From positions 58,328 through 122,327 of the forward strand of contig JAMCVK010000016.1 in assembly GCA_023475225.1 (NCBI GenBank): DNA of 64,000 bases. Direction: 5' to 3'. The DNA comes from Chloroflexota bacterium (lineage in GTDB: Bacteria; Chloroflexota; UBA6077; FW602-bin22; JAMCVK01). Position numbers and translations under genes: made by a program. Of the stretch, positions 41,228 through 51,476 are shown piece after piece; the stretch's first letter is position 1, and every line of letters starts with the position of its first letter. Below the pieces are notes generated by a model. That model saw nothing but the letters and a program-made list of their open reading frames with translations, did no database searches and had not been told where the DNA came from.

Positions 41228-43726
41228 ATGAAAGCAGTAGTCATGGCCGGTGGCGAAGGGTCGCGGCTACGCCCATTAACTGTGGCCCGCCCCAAACCAA
41301 TGGTGCCCATCGTCAACAAGCCCGTCATCCAGCACATCTTCGATCTCCTCAAGCGACACCATATAACCGACGTTGTCGTCACTGTTCAGTATCTTGCCTC
41401 CAGCATCCAGGACGCTTTCGGCGACGGCAGCGATCTGGGCTTGAAGATCACCTATTCAGTTGAGGATACGCCCTTGGGGACAGCCGGAAGCGTTAAAAAC
41501 GCCCAAAAAGAACTCGATGATACCTTTATCGTGATCAGCGGTGATGCCCTGACTGATTTTGATCTCACAGCCATCATCGACTTCCACAAGCAAAGGCGGG
41601 CCATGGCCACCTTGACGCTGTATCACGTCCCTAATCCCTTAGATTACGGTGTAATCGTCACCGATGAGGATGGATGTATCAGACGATTCCTGGAAAAGCC
41701 CGGCTGGGGCGAAGTCTTCTCCGACACAGTCAACACCGGCATCTATGTACTAGAGCCAGGTATTTTTGACTATATCGAGAGTGGCCGATCGGTTGATTTC
41801 AGTCAGGACGTATTTCCCCAGCTTCTCAGGCAGGGAGAAGCGCTCTACGGATACATAGCTTCGGGTTACTGGTGCGATGTAGGCAATATCGCTGAGTATA
41901 TGCAGGCTAACGCTGATCTTTTGATGGGTAAAGTCAATCTGGAACCGCTCGGTAAGCATCTGGGTGGAGATGTCTGGTGTGAGAGCGATGATGTTGAGAT
42001 TGCTCCCGATGCACAGCTCTATGGCCACGTTTGGTTGGGCAACTCCAGTAAGGTGAAGGGGGGTGTAATCATCCATGGACCTAGTGTTGTTCATAGCTAT
42101 AGTATCATCGATTCGCGCGCCCATATTGATCGCTGCATTATCTGGCGCAATTCTTATATAGGGGAACACAGCGAGGTACAGGGAGCGATAATCGGACAAC
42201 AGTGCAGTCTTAAGAGCAAGGTGATGATCTTCGAAGGGGTGGTGATTGGAGACCTGACGACGGTTGGGCAGGGAGCTATCATTCAGCCCAACATCAAGAT
42301 CTGGCCAAATAAGGAGATCGAAGCTGGCACCAGGGTCTCCTCCAGCATCGTTTGGGGAGCCCAGGGACGTCGAGTTCTATTCGGGCGATGGGGCGTTGCT
42401 GGCTTAGTGAACATCGATTTAACCCCCGAATTTGTGGCCAAGTTAGGGGCTGCCTATGGGGCTACTCTGCCCAGGGGGGCGACGGTCGCTATGAATCGCG
42501 ATCCACATCGCAGCTCCCGGATGCTTAAGAGGGCGATGATCAGTGGCTTACCTTCTGCGGGTGTCCATGTGCTGGATATCAAATCAATGCCCATACCCGT
42601 TGCCCGTTACGTTACGAGGGTGAGCGACACCATTGGTGGGGTACATGTGCGTATATCACCCTTCGATAATCGGGCCATCGATATTAAATTCTTCGATCAG
42701 CATGGGTTTGATGTAGATCGCAACGCCCAGCGCAAGATAGAGAACATCTTCTTCAGGGAAGACTTCCGCCGCGTCTATATGGATGAGATTGGCCGCATCA
42801 CCGAAGCCCCCCAGTTAGTGGACCTCTATGTTAAACACCTGGTTAAGTCTATCGACAGCTCTATCCTACACCCTGGACATCCGTGCCTGTTAGTCATAGA
42901 CTATGCTAATTCCACTGCTTCGTCGATCCTACAGCAGATACTCAACCAATTTGGTTGTAATGTCGTTCCCATTAATGCCGCCGTCGAGGAGGATAAGCTC
43001 TCACGCTCAGCGGAGGAGTTTCAAGAGGACATGCGGAAATTAGGGCTTATCACCAAGAGCTTGCAGGCTAAGTTTGGTGCACGCCTGGACGCTGGTGGGG
43101 AGATAGTATCTGTTGTCGATGACCAGGGAGAGCTGCTGCCGGGATGGACGCTTCTGGCAGCGGTCGCTCTACTGATGCTGAAGGAGAATCCGGGAGGCAA
43201 TATCGCCGTGCCAGTTACAGCCCCCAATGTGTTTGAGGCGCTTGCGGCAATGTATGGTGGCAACGTCATCCGGACGAAGGCCAGCACGCATAGCCTTACC
43301 ACTGCGGCTTCACATGAACGTTGTATACTGGCTGGTGATGAGAATGGTGGACTCGTCTTTCCCCACTTTCAACCGGCTATGGATGGCCTACATGCTATAG
43401 CTAAAATCCACGAATTACTGCTCAAGCAGAATACAGAACTGGCCGAAGTGGTACGGTCATTGCCCCCTTATTACATAACAAGGACGAAGGTGCCTTGTCC
43501 CTGGGAGGACAAGGGGCGGGTCATGCGCCTGCTCAGTGAGCAATACAAGGACCAGCGTGTGAGACAGATTGATGGAATCAAGATCGAGCTGGGCGAAGAA
43601 TGGGTCTTAGTACTGCCGGATACCGATCGTCCCCTCTTTCACATTATAGTTGAAGCTACTTCGAGTGAGGGGGCAAAGGTACTCTCAGAGAAGTATGCTG
43701 CGCTGGTCAGCAGCTTGCAGCACTGA
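41228..43726 (+). CDS. NDP-sugar pyrophosphorylase fused to a degenerate phosphomannomutase-like domain
   Basis: 832 residues. Residues 1-235 are a nucleotidyltransferase ([20 protein letters not shown] at 3-22 region; [20 protein letters not shown]). Residues about 250-385 are a left-handed beta-helix typical of these enzymes. Residues about 400-830 resemble alpha-D-phosphohexomutase: [19 protein letters not shown] matches the first domain. The catalytic loop reads [12 protein letters not shown] (about 473-484) rather than TASHNP, and the metal loop reads [13 protein letters not shown] (about 620) instead of DGDGDR. The first domain should make GDP-mannose or a similar NDP-sugar; the mutase half is probably not catalytic. 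AGGAAGGGGGGAGC precedes the ATG. Confidence 0.88.
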   Translation: MKAVVMAGGEGSRLRPLTVARPKPMVPIVNKPVIQHIFDLLKRHHITDVVVTVQYLASSIQDAFGDGSDLGLKITYSVEDTPLGTAGSVKNAQKELDDTFIVISGDALTDFDLTAIIDFHKQRRAMATLTLYHVPNPLDYGVIVTDEDGCIRRFLEKPGWGEVFSDTVNTGIYVLEPGIFDYIESGRSVDFSQDVFPQLLRQGEALYGYIASGYWCDVGNIAEYMQANADLLMGKVNLEPLGKHLGGDVWCESDDVEIAPDAQLYGHVWLGNSSKVKGGVIIHGPSVVHSYSIIDSRAHIDRCIIWRNSYIGEHSEVQGAIIGQQCSLKSKVMIFEGVVIGDLTTVGQGAIIQPNIKIWPNKEIEAGTRVSSSIVWGAQGRRVLFGRWGVAGLVNIDLTPEFVAKLGAAYGATLPRGATVAMNRDPHRSSRMLKRAMISGLPSAGVHVLDIKSMPIPVARYVTRVSDTIGGVHVRISPFDNRAIDIKFFDQHGFDVDRNAQRKIENIFFREDFRRVYMDEIGRITEAPQLVDLYVKHLVKSIDSSILHPGHPCLLVIDYANSTASSILQQILNQFGCNVVPINAAVEEDKLSRSAEEFQEDMRKLGLITKSLQAKFGARLDAGGEIVSVVDDQGELLPGWTLLAAVALLMLKENPGGNIAVPVTAPNVFEALAAMYGGNVIRTKASTHSLTTAASHERCILAGDENGGLVFPHFQPAMDGLHAIAKIHELLLKQNTELAEVVRSLPPYYITRTKVPCPWEDKGRVMRLLSEQYKDQRVRQIDGIKIELGEEWVLVLPDTDRPLFHIIVEATSSEGAKVLSEKYAALVSSLQH

Positions 43727-44519
43727 GGGTTTTGCGTGCTCGCCTCTTCCTGATCAGATATCCTGTAACCAAAACCGAGATCGAAAGGCCAACCAGGGCC
43801 AGCACTTGGGCCTCCTGGAGTCCCCAGAACCACACCTCTTCCTGCCGGACGAAGGTGAGGAAGAAACGCCCCAGGGAGTAGAGGAACAGGTAACCACAGA
43901 AGAGCAAGCCATCGGTCCGCAATCTCGTCCTCAGCTGCCAGAGCAGAGCTAAGGCCGCGCTGTTCCATATCATCTCATAGACAGGGTAAGGATGAGTAGG
44001 GACGCCCCACAGGGAGCGCGGTATCAGCGCAGCGGGATGGGTATAGACGAACCCCCAGGGTAGGTCGGTAGGCCCCCCGTAAGCATCGCCATTAACGATA
44101 CACCCCAGCCTGCCCACGATCTGGCCAGATAATAGTGCTATGGCGGCCACATCGGCCAGGCGGGCTAGAGGTATGCCTTTGGATCTGGCGTATACTGCTC
44201 CAGCGACGAAGCCCCCAGCAACCCCTCCCCAGATGGCCAGTCCACCTTGCTGAAAGGAGAGGATGGAGGTCGGATTGGCAAGGTAGTAGCCAATCCTGTC
44301 CACCACGTGAAAAAGCCGGGCACCAACAATCCCCACCACCGCTCCCCACATCGCTACAGCGTAGATATCGTCTGCGGCGATGCCCTTACGCTGGCCCTCC
44401 CTCACTGCCACCAGAATGGCCACAGAGATAGCAGCAACGATGGCCAGGCCATACCAGCGCAGCGCAAAATTGCCAAGGTGAAAGATAACAGGATCGATGT
44501 TTATGGTAATGCCATTCAC
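43707..44519 (-). CDS. lgt: Prolipoprotein diacylglyceryl transferase
   Basis: 270 residues, about seven membrane segments; transfers diacylglycerol to the lipobox Cys of prolipoproteins. [14 protein letters not shown] at the start, [12 protein letters not shown], and the signature [20 protein letters not shown] (Cys where Asn is usual, Asp where Glu is usual) followed by [11 protein letters not shown] are seen. Its 3' end overlaps the convergent fusion gene by 20 bases. Substrates in this window include lipoproteins at 2146, 24820 and 45277. Confidence 0.92.
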   Translation of the reverse strand: MNGITINIDPVIFHLGNFALRWYGLAIVAAISVAILVAVREGQRKGIAADDIYAVAMWGAVVGIVGARLFHVVDRIGYYLANPTSILSFQQGGLAIWGGVAGGFVAGAVYARSKGIPLARLADVAAIALLSGQIVGRLGCIVNGDAYGGPTDLPWGFVYTHPAALIPRSLWGVPTHPYPVYEMIWNSAALALLWQLRTRLRTDGLLFCGYLFLYSLGRFFLTFVRQEEVWFWGLQEAQVLALVGLSISVLVTGYLIRKRRARKTLSAASC

Positions 44520-44549
44520 TTGATGCCTCCCTATCCTGTATAGTGTTTA

Positions 44550-44666
44550 TTAGGCAGGTTGGTGGGAAAGAGACAGGATTTGATCTAACGAGTAAGCCCC
44601 GTAACCCAGCTCCGCAACCAACACTACTACCGCTGCAATGAGAAGCCATCTCTTACTCTTTTCCAA
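44550..44666 (-). CDS. Small single-pass membrane protein (38 aa)
   Basis: 38 residues from TTG 44666, with AGAGG four bases upstream. The charged start (MEKSKR) precedes a hydrophobic stretch WLLIAAVVVLVAELGYGAY and a short polar tail (SLDQILSLSHQPA). It fills the 171-base gap between lgt and the CCxHH membrane protein and reads in the same direction. Nothing else in that gap is seen. Function unknown. Confidence 0.45.
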   Translation of the reverse strand: MEKSKRWLLIAAVVVLVAELGYGAYSLDQILSLSHQPA

Positions 44667-44690
44667 ATCGCCTCTAACTTTAAGCCGATT

Positions 44691-45236
44691 TTAGGCCCCC
44701 CGTGGTGTCAGGAAGTTAAGAAAAAAGGCAGCAACAAGGATGAGCGTGGCTGAGATCATCGCCCCCCTTTTTACCTGGCCCATGTCCCATTTCCAATGCG
44801 CCAGCCGCGGGCACAGGCCATGGCTCTGGATGATCTCCAGCATGATAGTTATGCCCACAGCGTTGGAGAGGACGCCAGCAATGATGAAGAACAGCTGGTA
44901 GTTCACCAAAAAGACAGCCAGCCCAGACAAGCCCAGGAGGGGTAGGATATCGCTCAGGTGGTGGGCACAGCAGGCTACCATAGAACCAGCGGAGACGCCA
45001 CCGGAGGCGGCTACAGAGGCCGTAGCAGCACTACGTCGTTCCCGCACGCCCTGCCTGATGAAGGAGAACAGGCCAGCCTGAACGCCGAACCCGCCAGCCA
45101 GGGCCACCACCCAGTACCATAGCCTGAGGGTCTGGTCCAGGGCATGCTTCAGGCCCTGCGCCAGGATAATGATACCCAGGTAGACCAGAAGCAGCAGGAC
45201 GGCAGCTCCTACCCCGATTAAAATGTGCCTTTTCAC
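44691..45236 (-). CDS. Polytopic membrane protein with CCAHH motif
   Basis: 181 residues, about five membrane segments. The motif GSMVACCAHHLSDILPLLGL (about 88-107) puts two Cys and two His together at the start of a membrane segment, a probable metal-binding site; Cys and His recur in SHGLCPRLAHWKW. ATG 45236 overlaps nothing and is preceded by GGAGGTGACAAG. Its place at the end of the copper region suggests copper or other soft-metal handling. No characterised family was recognised. Confidence 0.65.
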   Translation of the reverse strand: MKRHILIGVGAAVLLLLVYLGIIILAQGLKHALDQTLRLWYWVVALAGGFGVQAGLFSFIRQGVRERRSAATASVAASGGVSAGSMVACCAHHLSDILPLLGLSGLAVFLVNYQLFFIIAGVLSNAVGITIMLEIIQSHGLCPRLAHWKWDMGQVKRGAMISATLILVAAFFLNFLTPRGA

Positions 45237-45276
45237 TTGTCACCTCCAGTCAACTGCTCGCCTCAGAAATTTTGTC

Positions 45277-45801
45277 CTAGTCCCCTCCCAGCTCCCATTT
45301 GAGAACCCTTTCCTTAACCCCAGCCCCATATCGAATGATGAGATTAAGGTATTTAGCCTTCCCCTGGCTCAGGGAAGCGGGAACAGGGAAGGTGAGGGTG
45401 CCGCTGCGGTGATGACCTCCTGGAGCAGAGCGCCAGGCAGCGGGGCGATATTCTTTACTTTCATCGTCTCGTAGCACAGCCAATTCCCCCAGGTCATACT
45501 GGTCCAGGTTCACCGAATGAGTGTTCATGGCCACATCAAATACCAAAAAACCACTCCTTACCCCAATCCATTCTACATCGATAGTTACATCTCCCCCGGT
45601 GCTGGACTGCATTAGCCCATTCATGGGCCCCCTAAAAGGTTGAGGAACAGTCGGGGAAGCCGGAACCAAGGGTGAGGGGAGAGCAGTGCCTTCTTCCTGC
45701 TGAGGCTGTTGGGACGCAGGAGGTGAGGAGCATCCTGTGATAATGACGGCCACAACAAGAACAAAGATGGCTAAGCCTAAGCCTTTGGAAGATCTGGTCA
45801 T
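45277..45801 (-). CDS. Lipoprotein with C-terminal beta domain
   Basis: 174 residues. Signal peptide LAIFVLVVAVIITGC with lipobox Cys, Pro/Gln/Ser-rich linker, then a beta-rich domain with VAMNTHSVNLDQYDLGELA, a segment seen in proteins near copper-resistance genes. It should face outward on the membrane. Next in line after the anchored protein at 45816. A metal-binding role is inferred from context only. Confidence 0.65.
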   Translation of the reverse strand: MTRSSKGLGLAIFVLVVAVIITGCSSPPASQQPQQEEGTALPSPLVPASPTVPQPFRGPMNGLMQSSTGGDVTIDVEWIGVRSGFLVFDVAMNTHSVNLDQYDLGELAVLRDDESKEYRPAAWRSAPGGHHRSGTLTFPVPASLSQGKAKYLNLIIRYGAGVKERVLKWELGGD

Positions 45802-45815
45802 TCCTTGTTTCCTTT

Positions 45816-46361
45816 TCAGAAGGTCTTGAGTGCCCGCTCTACAACGACCATGGCATCCGCTGCTTCTACGGTCAGCCAGACAACCTTCTCCTTAGAGTTA
45901 TAGAAGAAATGCTTCCCGCCAGGGCCCTCAACCTGGAAAATCCCGTGGCCTGCAATAGTTAGCCGCTGGAGGTTGCCAAAGCCTGCGCCTCCCCTTTCTA
46001 TACCCTCAATCATCCTCCTAGTAAGCTCCGCCGCGACGCTTTCACTTTCCGCTCCACCGACCCATACGGTAACCCGTTCGCCACCGTGGGCATACTCCGC
46101 AATGTAGGCAGTCACCAGGTTGACATCGGTGCCGTGGAGTCTCCTTACTTGAGCCAGGGTCTCAGAGCCTTCAACCTTGCTTACAAGTTCCAGTGGCCCA
46201 AAACGCCCAGGCACACGCACTTGCTCTCGGGGTGCCAGAACGTTTTGCCCAAAGCTGAACCACACCAGGGCCAGGAATCCGGCAACAATGAACAGTTGAG
46301 ATAGAACCAGGCCACGCTGTTTCTTTCTCCTTGATGATGTGACGCTGGCAATCCTATTCAT
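45816..46361 (-). CDS. Membrane-anchored uncharacterised protein
   Basis: 181 residues. Basic N-terminus (SSRRKKQRG), one membrane segment (LVLSQLFIVAGFLALVWFSF), then an extracytoplasmic alpha/beta domain (EYAHGGERVTVWVGGAES; KEKVVWLTVEAADAMVVVE). No Cys pair or known motif. It overlaps the thioredoxin-fold gene by 8 bases, so it is coupled to it. Function unknown. Confidence 0.6.
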   Translation of the reverse strand: MNRIASVTSSRRKKQRGLVLSQLFIVAGFLALVWFSFGQNVLAPREQVRVPGRFGPLELVSKVEGSETLAQVRRLHGTDVNLVTAYIAEYAHGGERVTVWVGGAESESVAAELTRRMIEGIERGGAGFGNLQRLTIAGHGIFQVEGPGGKHFFYNSKEKVVWLTVEAADAMVVVERALKTF

Positions 46362-46623
46362 GGAAGCCTTCGGCCCCCTCTTGCAGATAGCGGCATAGGT
46401 CTTCCTCTTCTATCCTAGCTCCCAGGCTGAACTGCCCATCGATGATAACCACCGGAATGATGTTCCTATAGCGCTCATAGAGGGCGCTGTCGGTTGTAAT
46501 GTCGATTTCCTGTATAGTAATAGAGAACCTGCCCCTGAGGCGATGAAGTATCTCCCTGGCCTCATCGCACAAGCAGCACCCCTCCTTAGTATAGAACAGA
46601 ATGTGATGCTCTTCGTCCATCAT
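46354..46623 (-). CDS. Glutaredoxin-like (DUF836) protein
   Basis: 89 residues with a thioredoxin fold: LFYTKEGCCLCDEAREIL holds the CxxC site (CCLC, about 16-19), and IPVVIIDGQF is the cis-Pro segment. Probably a thiol-disulphide oxidoreductase in the cytoplasm, possibly dealing with copper-stressed thiols. First gene of the sub-group 46623-45277. About 180 bases upstream separate it from the YHS gene; no other gene is seen there. Confidence 0.8.
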   Translation of the reverse strand: MMDEEHHILFYTKEGCCLCDEAREILHRLRGRFSITIQEIDITTDSALYERYRNIIPVVIIDGQFSLGARIEEEDLCRYLQEGAEGFHE

Positions 46624-46802
46624 CTTCTTCTCAGCGCCATCACCTTCCCTCTACAATGCCGCCCTAGCTCGCATAGCCTGTTGTTATGCTCTTTGACCAT
46701 CTTGGTGATTCTCGCTCTTTCACACCCTTTCTGCGGCCTATCTCCCCCCTCTGGCATATCCTCTACTAGCCATAGATGACCTGCTAAGACAGGTAGCGTA
46801 GC

Positions 46803-46982
46803 CTAATGCCCGTGCCTGCCACCTTCCATCTCACCCTTGGCCATGATGTACTTGGCTGGATTTTTCTCGAAGGCTTTCTTGCAGCCCACGGCGCAGAAAT
46901 AGTAGGTCTTGCCCATATGCTCGGACTTGGCCGGCGCCGTCTTCTCGTCTACTTCCATGCCACACACTGGATCTTTTGCCAT
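46803..46982 (-). CDS. YHS-domain metal-binding protein
   Basis: 59 residues from ATG 46982, which has AAGGAGGCAACAG upstream; the longer frame to 47045 lacks such a site. KDPVCGMEVDEKTAPAKSEH and KTYYFCAVGCKKAFEKNPAKY are the YHS domain with Cys ligands. A His-rich tail (GGRHGH) ends it. YHS proteins accompany copper ATPases and may carry metal. It lies downstream of copA. Confidence 0.9.
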   Translation of the reverse strand: MAKDPVCGMEVDEKTAPAKSEHMGKTYYFCAVGCKKAFEKNPAKYIMAKGEMEGGRHGH

Positions 46983-47041
46983 CTGTTGCCTCCTTTTTTT
47001 GTTTCTTTTTCGTTCCTCCAGGGACTCCGAGCAGGCACTCT

Positions 47042-47158
47042 TCATAGTGCCTTAAGCTCGCCCGACCTTATCTTCCCCACCAGGATATCCCATTCTTCCT
47101 TGTCAAGACCACCAGATGCTTGCCTCGGAGTTCCTATCGTCACCTCTTCTCGCCCCAT
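47042..47158 (-). CDS. Possible small protein (38 aa)
   Basis: 38 residues from ATG 47158 with GGGAAGAG about nine bases upstream. Charged and soluble-looking: GTPRQASGGLDKEEWDILV and KIRSGELKAL. It fits between the small membrane protein at 47187 and the YHS gene on the same strand. The regular helical C-terminal half looks like coding sequence, but no homologue is known to me. Confidence 0.35.
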   Translation of the reverse strand: MGREEVTIGTPRQASGGLDKEEWDILVGKIRSGELKAL

Positions 47159-47186
47159 TGTTCTTGCTCTTCCCTAGTAGGGTAGC

Positions 47187-47393
47187 CTACACCCCGCGCT
47201 TCTTTTTCACCAGCGGAGTAACGATGGGTATGAGGACAATCATGGAGAGCAGAAACACCCAGCCCGCACCGCCTATGCGGGTTACCCAATCATATTCCCC
47301 AATCAGGGTGATGGCCAGAAACAGTCCCGACGCCGCCAAGGATATGCTGGTATAGATTAAGGCGCTTATGAAGCCTACACCGCCGATCTTCAT
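47187..47393 (-). CDS. Small two-pass membrane protein
   Basis: 68 residues with two hydrophobic segments ([20 protein letters not shown] and [19 protein letters not shown]) and a basic end (KKKRGV). It overlaps the copA stop by 4 bases, so it is translationally coupled to copA. Probably accessory to the ATPase; no family recognised. Confidence 0.65.
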   Translation of the reverse strand: MKIGGVGFISALIYTSISLAASGLFLAITLIGEYDWVTRIGGAGWVFLLSMIVLIPIVTPLVKKKRGV

Positions 47394-49987
47394 AGTAGTT
47401 CCTTCCTACGTTCAATCTGATGGCTGGCAGGCACCACCACTTGGGCCGGCTGCAATGCCCCCGGGCGTCCCACCCGCCTTACAGGTGGGATGTAGCCCCG
47501 CATCCGTAACGTGTTCAAGGTCACCGATAGGGAGCTAGTAGCCATGAGCAAAGCTGCCAGCTCCGGGCTCACCATCTGGGCGAAGAAGGGATAAAGGAGC
47601 CCGGCCCCAATAGGGATAGACAGCGTATTGTAGCCAAAGGCCCAGCCTAGGTTCTGTTTTATCAGGCGCAATGTCTGCCTGGCTACCTGGAGGGCTGCCA
47701 CCACGTCCACCAGGTCATCCTTGATGAGGATAACATGGCCAGTCTCTTTGGCCACATCGGTGCCTGATCCGATGGCGATGCCGGCGTCGGCCTGAGCCAG
47801 GGCAGGAGCATCATTGATACCATCCCCTACCATGGCCACCCGCAAGCCCTCGTCCTGGAGCTTCTTAACCTCGTTGGCCTTGTCCTCCGGCAGCACCTCG
47901 GCCAGCACTCTGTCAATGCCCACCTGCCGGGCGATGGCCTCGGCGGTGCGTCGGTTGTCCCCGGTGATCATGGCCACCTGGAGGCCCATGCGATGGAGTT
48001 CCTCTACCGCCAGGGCTGAGGTCTCTTTTAGAGTATCGGCCACGGCCACGATGCCGGCAGGTACCCCATCCACCGCTACAAACATGACGGTCTTACCTTC
48101 GCTCTCCAAGCGCTCTGCCTCGGGCAGCAGCCTGTCTGGGGACACCTTTCGCTCCGCCATAAGCTTCCGGTTGCCCAACAGGATAGTGCGACCATTAAGC
48201 TGAGCCTCCACGCCATGCCCTGGTATGGCGTTGAAGCTGTCGGCATCCTCGGGCTCCATCCCCCGTCCCCGGGCACCACGGACGATGGCCTCGCCCAGGG
48301 GGTGCTCGGAGTTCTTCTCAGCCACCGCTGCCATATGTAACACCTCCTCCTGAGTCAGGTGGCCCAATGTCACCACATCGGTCACTGAAGGCTCCCCTCT
48401 GGTCAGGGTGCCGGTCTTGTCGAAGATCACCACCTGAATCTTAGCCGTGGCCTCCATAGCATCAGCCCCCTTAAAGAGAATGCCGTGCTCTGCTGCCTTG
48501 CCGCTTCCAGCCATGATAGCGCTGGGCGTAGCCAGTCCCACGGCACAGGGGCAGGAGATGATGAGCACAGTGACGGAGGTAAGCAGGGCGAAGCCAAAGA
48601 CCCCCATGCCAGTAAGGAGGTAAGGGGTAAGGATAAGACGGCTTTCAGGAGCGAACCACAGTCCGTACCCAACGAAGAACCAGAACAGGAACACCATCAG
48701 GGCCAGGGCATGCACCCCCAGGATGAAGTGTCCAGCTACCTGATCAGCGAGCTTCTGGATGGGAGCCTTGGTGAGCTGGGCATCCTCCACCAGCTTGATG
48801 ATTTGGGCCAGAGCAGTATCCTTGCCCACCCTGGTGGCACGGAACTTGAAGGCACCGGTCTTATTGATGGTGCCGCCGATGACCTCATCGCCAGCCTTCT
48901 TCTCCACCGGCATGCTCTCCCCGCTGATCATGGATTGATCCACAGAAGAGTATCCTTCCAAGACCAGCCCGTCCACCGGGATAGCTTCGCCAGGGCGGAC
49001 TGCCAGTATATCGTCCAGTTCCACCTCTTCGGCAGGAATCTCCAGTTCCTGGCCATCGCGCAGCACTCTCGCCCGCTTAGGCTGGAGCTTCATCAAACGG
49101 CGGATGGCCTCAGAGGTGCGGCCCCGTGTGATCGCCTCCAGGTAGCGGCCTAGGATGATGAAGGCCGTAAGCAAGGCCGCTGCCTCGTAGAAAGTGGCCT
49201 CTCGACCGCCAAAGCCGGCGTCAGGCCAGAAGGTGTTAATGACAGCGATAAGATAAGCAGCGCCGATTCCTGTAGCATAGAGGAGGTTCATGTCAGTCAG
49301 GCCCTTCTTCAGGCCGTTCCAGCTATTGATAAAGAACTGGCGGCCCGGTCCGAAGACGATGGGCGTGGTCAGAAAGAAGAGAAGGATCTTGTTGTTCATC
49401 CAGGATGGTATGATGTTGGGCAGGACCCAGTAGGGCTGGAAGGTGCCTATCATCACCAGCAGGCCTATTGACCAAGCGATAAGCATATTGATGAGCTGGC
49501 GGCGGATCTCCTGCTGGCGGGCCTCCTTCTCCCGGTCCAGGGCCTCCTGCCCCTCAGCCCGTTCCACAGCCTCGTAGCCTATCTCCCGGATGGCCTCCTT
49601 TATCTCCGCTACCGAAGTGATCTCCGGCACGTAGTCCACCCGGGCGCTGCCCGAGGCCAGATTGACCACCACTTTTCCTACACCGGGCAGGTCGCCCACT
49701 GCCTTCTGAACGTTCTCCACACAGGAGGCACAGGTCATGCCCGTGACCTGGAGGTTAGCGGTGTTCAAGACCACCTCGTATCCTATCTCATCCACTGCCT
49801 TCTTCATGGCCGCCAGGGTCACCTGGACAGGGTCGTACTCCACCGCCGCCTTCCCCGTGGCCAGGTTGACCACCACCGCTTTTACGCCGCGCACCCCCTT
49901 AAGGGCCAACTCCACATTGGACACACAGGAGGCGCAGGTCATGCCCCCGATAGACAGGGACACCTTCTTCGAACCCTTAGTTGTCAT
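47390..49987 (-). CDS. copA: Cu+-exporting P1B ATPase
   Basis: 865 residues. Two N-terminal heavy-metal domains each with GMTCASC (about 14-20 and 82-88), then eight membrane segments, [13 protein letters not shown] (CPC), [20 protein letters not shown], and [16 protein letters not shown]. The CASC domains and [10 protein letters not shown] indicate the Cu+/Ag+ class, unlike the ATPase at 13 kb. It should pump copper out of the cytoplasm. It stands at the centre of a minus-strand group of metal-associated genes. Confidence 0.95.
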   Translation of the reverse strand: MTTKGSKKVSLSIGGMTCASCVSNVELALKGVRGVKAVVVNLATGKAAVEYDPVQVTLAAMKKAVDEIGYEVVLNTANLQVTGMTCASCVENVQKAVGDLPGVGKVVVNLASGSARVDYVPEITSVAEIKEAIREIGYEAVERAEGQEALDREKEARQQEIRRQLINMLIAWSIGLLVMIGTFQPYWVLPNIIPSWMNNKILLFFLTTPIVFGPGRQFFINSWNGLKKGLTDMNLLYATGIGAAYLIAVINTFWPDAGFGGREATFYEAAALLTAFIILGRYLEAITRGRTSEAIRRLMKLQPKRARVLRDGQELEIPAEEVELDDILAVRPGEAIPVDGLVLEGYSSVDQSMISGESMPVEKKAGDEVIGGTINKTGAFKFRATRVGKDTALAQIIKLVEDAQLTKAPIQKLADQVAGHFILGVHALALMVFLFWFFVGYGLWFAPESRLILTPYLLTGMGVFGFALLTSVTVLIISCPCAVGLATPSAIMAGSGKAAEHGILFKGADAMEATAKIQVVIFDKTGTLTRGEPSVTDVVTLGHLTQEEVLHMAAVAEKNSEHPLGEAIVRGARGRGMEPEDADSFNAIPGHGVEAQLNGRTILLGNRKLMAERKVSPDRLLPEAERLESEGKTVMFVAVDGVPAGIVAVADTLKETSALAVEELHRMGLQVAMITGDNRRTAEAIARQVGIDRVLAEVLPEDKANEVKKLQDEGLRVAMVGDGINDAPALAQADAGIAIGSGTDVAKETGHVILIKDDLVDVVAALQVARQTLRLIKQNLGWAFGYNTLSIPIGAGLLYPFFAQMVSPELAALLMATSSLSVTLNTLRMRGYIPPVRRVGRPGALQPAQVVVPASHQIERRKELL

Positions 49988-50055
49988 TTCCTAAATCCCC
50001 TCTAAAATCTTACCACTTTCCGGTTTAAGGTTGCCATACTTCATCACAATCTTGG

Positions 50056-50256
50056 CTAATGGCACCCGGCGTTATGTTTGCCCGATCCCTGTTGGTCCTC
50101 TTCCTTACCCACCTCGGGATTCTGTGGTGGGTTGTGCTGGTGGCCTCCCATCCCGCACCCCATACCCCCATGGCCACGGGACTGACCCCACATCATGAAC
50201 AGGAAGAACAGGCCGAAGACTATCCATATACCGTAACCTTGCAGAAACTCACCCAT
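50056..50256 (-). CDS. Small membrane protein with Cys/His/Met-rich tail
   Basis: 66 residues. One membrane segment (YGIWIVFGLFFLFMMWG) followed by a soluble tail with GHGGMGCGMGGHQHNPPQ and a final HNAGCH. The many His, Met and Cys suggest copper binding outside or at the membrane. It is close upstream of copA (69-base gap). Resembles small DUF2933-like proteins of copper operons but the family is not certain. Confidence 0.7.
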   Translation of the reverse strand: MGEFLQGYGIWIVFGLFFLFMMWGQSRGHGGMGCGMGGHQHNPPQNPEVGKEEDQQGSGKHNAGCH

Positions 50257-50324
50257 ATTGGTTTTCCCCTCCTTTTTCCTAATCTCATCTTAAAACGCCC
50301 GTCTTAAAGGTCTATGAGTCTTGC

Positions 50325-50963
50325 CTAAGAATGGGCTGAGAATTTAGCGTTCGTAGCTAACACAGGCAAGAATGCTGGTGTCTTCTCCTTATAGATTTTG
50401 TACCTGTCGCCAAATCTCTCCTCTAACTCCTTTTCTTCTTTCCTGGCCAGCCAGTAGTAGGTTAGCATCAAAACGGGTGCCATCAGTATAGTGATGATAG
50501 TAGGCCACTGAATAAGCATGCCTACTATGATCAAGAGCAACCCAAGGTATTGAGGGTGGCGCACCAGACTATAGATGCCCTCGGTCACCAGTTCACCCCT
50601 GGCTCGGTGTATCTTCTTCCAGCCGATGCCCATTACCACAAGCCCAGCTATCATAAGTAGGCTACCAAGGGTGCAGAGCAACAGGCTCCAGCCCCCAAGC
50701 AGTACTCCCCATAAATGACCGCTGCCGTGGGCAAACGGATTAGATGCTGGATAGACATTGCCCAAGACTGAGGTCAAGATATAGATGGTCAGGGGAAAGC
50801 CGTACATCTCAGTGAAGAGCGCCACCAAAAAAGCACCGAACAGACCCAGGGAGCGCCATTCCCACTTTCTGCGGGGTGTGAGGAAGCTCAAGGCGAACAG
50901 GAGGAAGAAAAGGACATTAAAGATCACTGCACCCCAAAGTCCATAAGCATAGGTATCATGCAT
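50325..50963 (-). CDS. Isoprenylcysteine/phospholipid methyltransferase-family membrane protein
   Basis: 212 residues, about five membrane segments. The C-terminal half has the ICMT/PEMT signature: GIYSLVRHPQYLGLLLIIVG and YYWLARKEEKELEERFGDRY. Such proteins methylate lipids or prenyl-cysteine, or are orphan membrane methyltransferases. It overlaps the cupredoxin gene by 8 bases, so it is coupled to the copper group. Substrate unknown. Confidence 0.8.
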   Translation of the reverse strand: MHDTYAYGLWGAVIFNVLFFLLFALSFLTPRRKWEWRSLGLFGAFLVALFTEMYGFPLTIYILTSVLGNVYPASNPFAHGSGHLWGVLLGGWSLLLCTLGSLLMIAGLVVMGIGWKKIHRARGELVTEGIYSLVRHPQYLGLLLIIVGMLIQWPTIITILMAPVLMLTYYWLARKEEKELEERFGDRYKIYKEKTPAFLPVLATNAKFSAHS

Positions 50964-51384
50964 GTGAAAGCTCCCTTTTCGAAGTGGCCTTTGCCTTTCT
51001 GCCGTTGCCCTTTTGCACTATGAGCTTGCCCCGATACATGCCAAACTGGCAGGTGAAGAGAAACTGGCCAGCCTTATTTGGGGTGAACATTATTGGCGTG
51101 GTTTTGTAGGCAGGCAAGCGACGCCTTACGCTGAGCTCGGAAAAAATGACCCACTCCGAACATGGGTTGTCCTCGTTTCTGGCAAAGTTGAGCTTCACAG
51201 GGACACCCTGCTGAACAAGGACAACATCTGGCTGGTAGCGACCATTGACCACGATAGTCATCTCCTGGACAGATTCCTGGTTGAGTTTAGCTCTAGCAGG
51301 GCGACGGCCTCGGAACGCCAAGAGGACGATTACGCTGGCAACACTAGCTACCACAAGGACCATCAGGATTAGCCAGGTGCTCAT
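50956..51384 (-). CDS. Membrane-anchored cupredoxin
   Basis: 142 residues from ATG 51384 with GAGAGG seven bases upstream; the longer frame to 51618 is not protein-like. An N-terminal anchor (TWLILMVLVVASVASVIVLL) leads to a cupredoxin domain: VNGRYQPDVVLVQQGVPVKL, NPCSEWVIFSEL, and FTCQFGMYRGKL, where Cys and Met are candidate copper ligands. The usual His before the Cys is not obvious. It should bind or shuttle copper at the cell surface. Confidence 0.8.
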   Translation of the reverse strand: MSTWLILMVLVVASVASVIVLLAFRGRRPARAKLNQESVQEMTIVVNGRYQPDVVLVQQGVPVKLNFARNEDNPCSEWVIFSELSVRRRLPAYKTTPIMFTPNKAGQFLFTCQFGMYRGKLIVQKGNGRKAKATSKRELSHA

Positions 51385-51476
51385 AGGTTTCCTCTCTTTG
51401 GCTGCCGCTTGGCCGGACAAGAGAGGGCTATCTCTTGCTCCTAAACCCTTCGGCGAACCTGGACAGTGTGCTGCCT

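Noticed and set aside
48485..49153. 222-residue open frame opposite copA
   Set aside because: Lies fully inside copA on the other strand and has a shadow-type composition.
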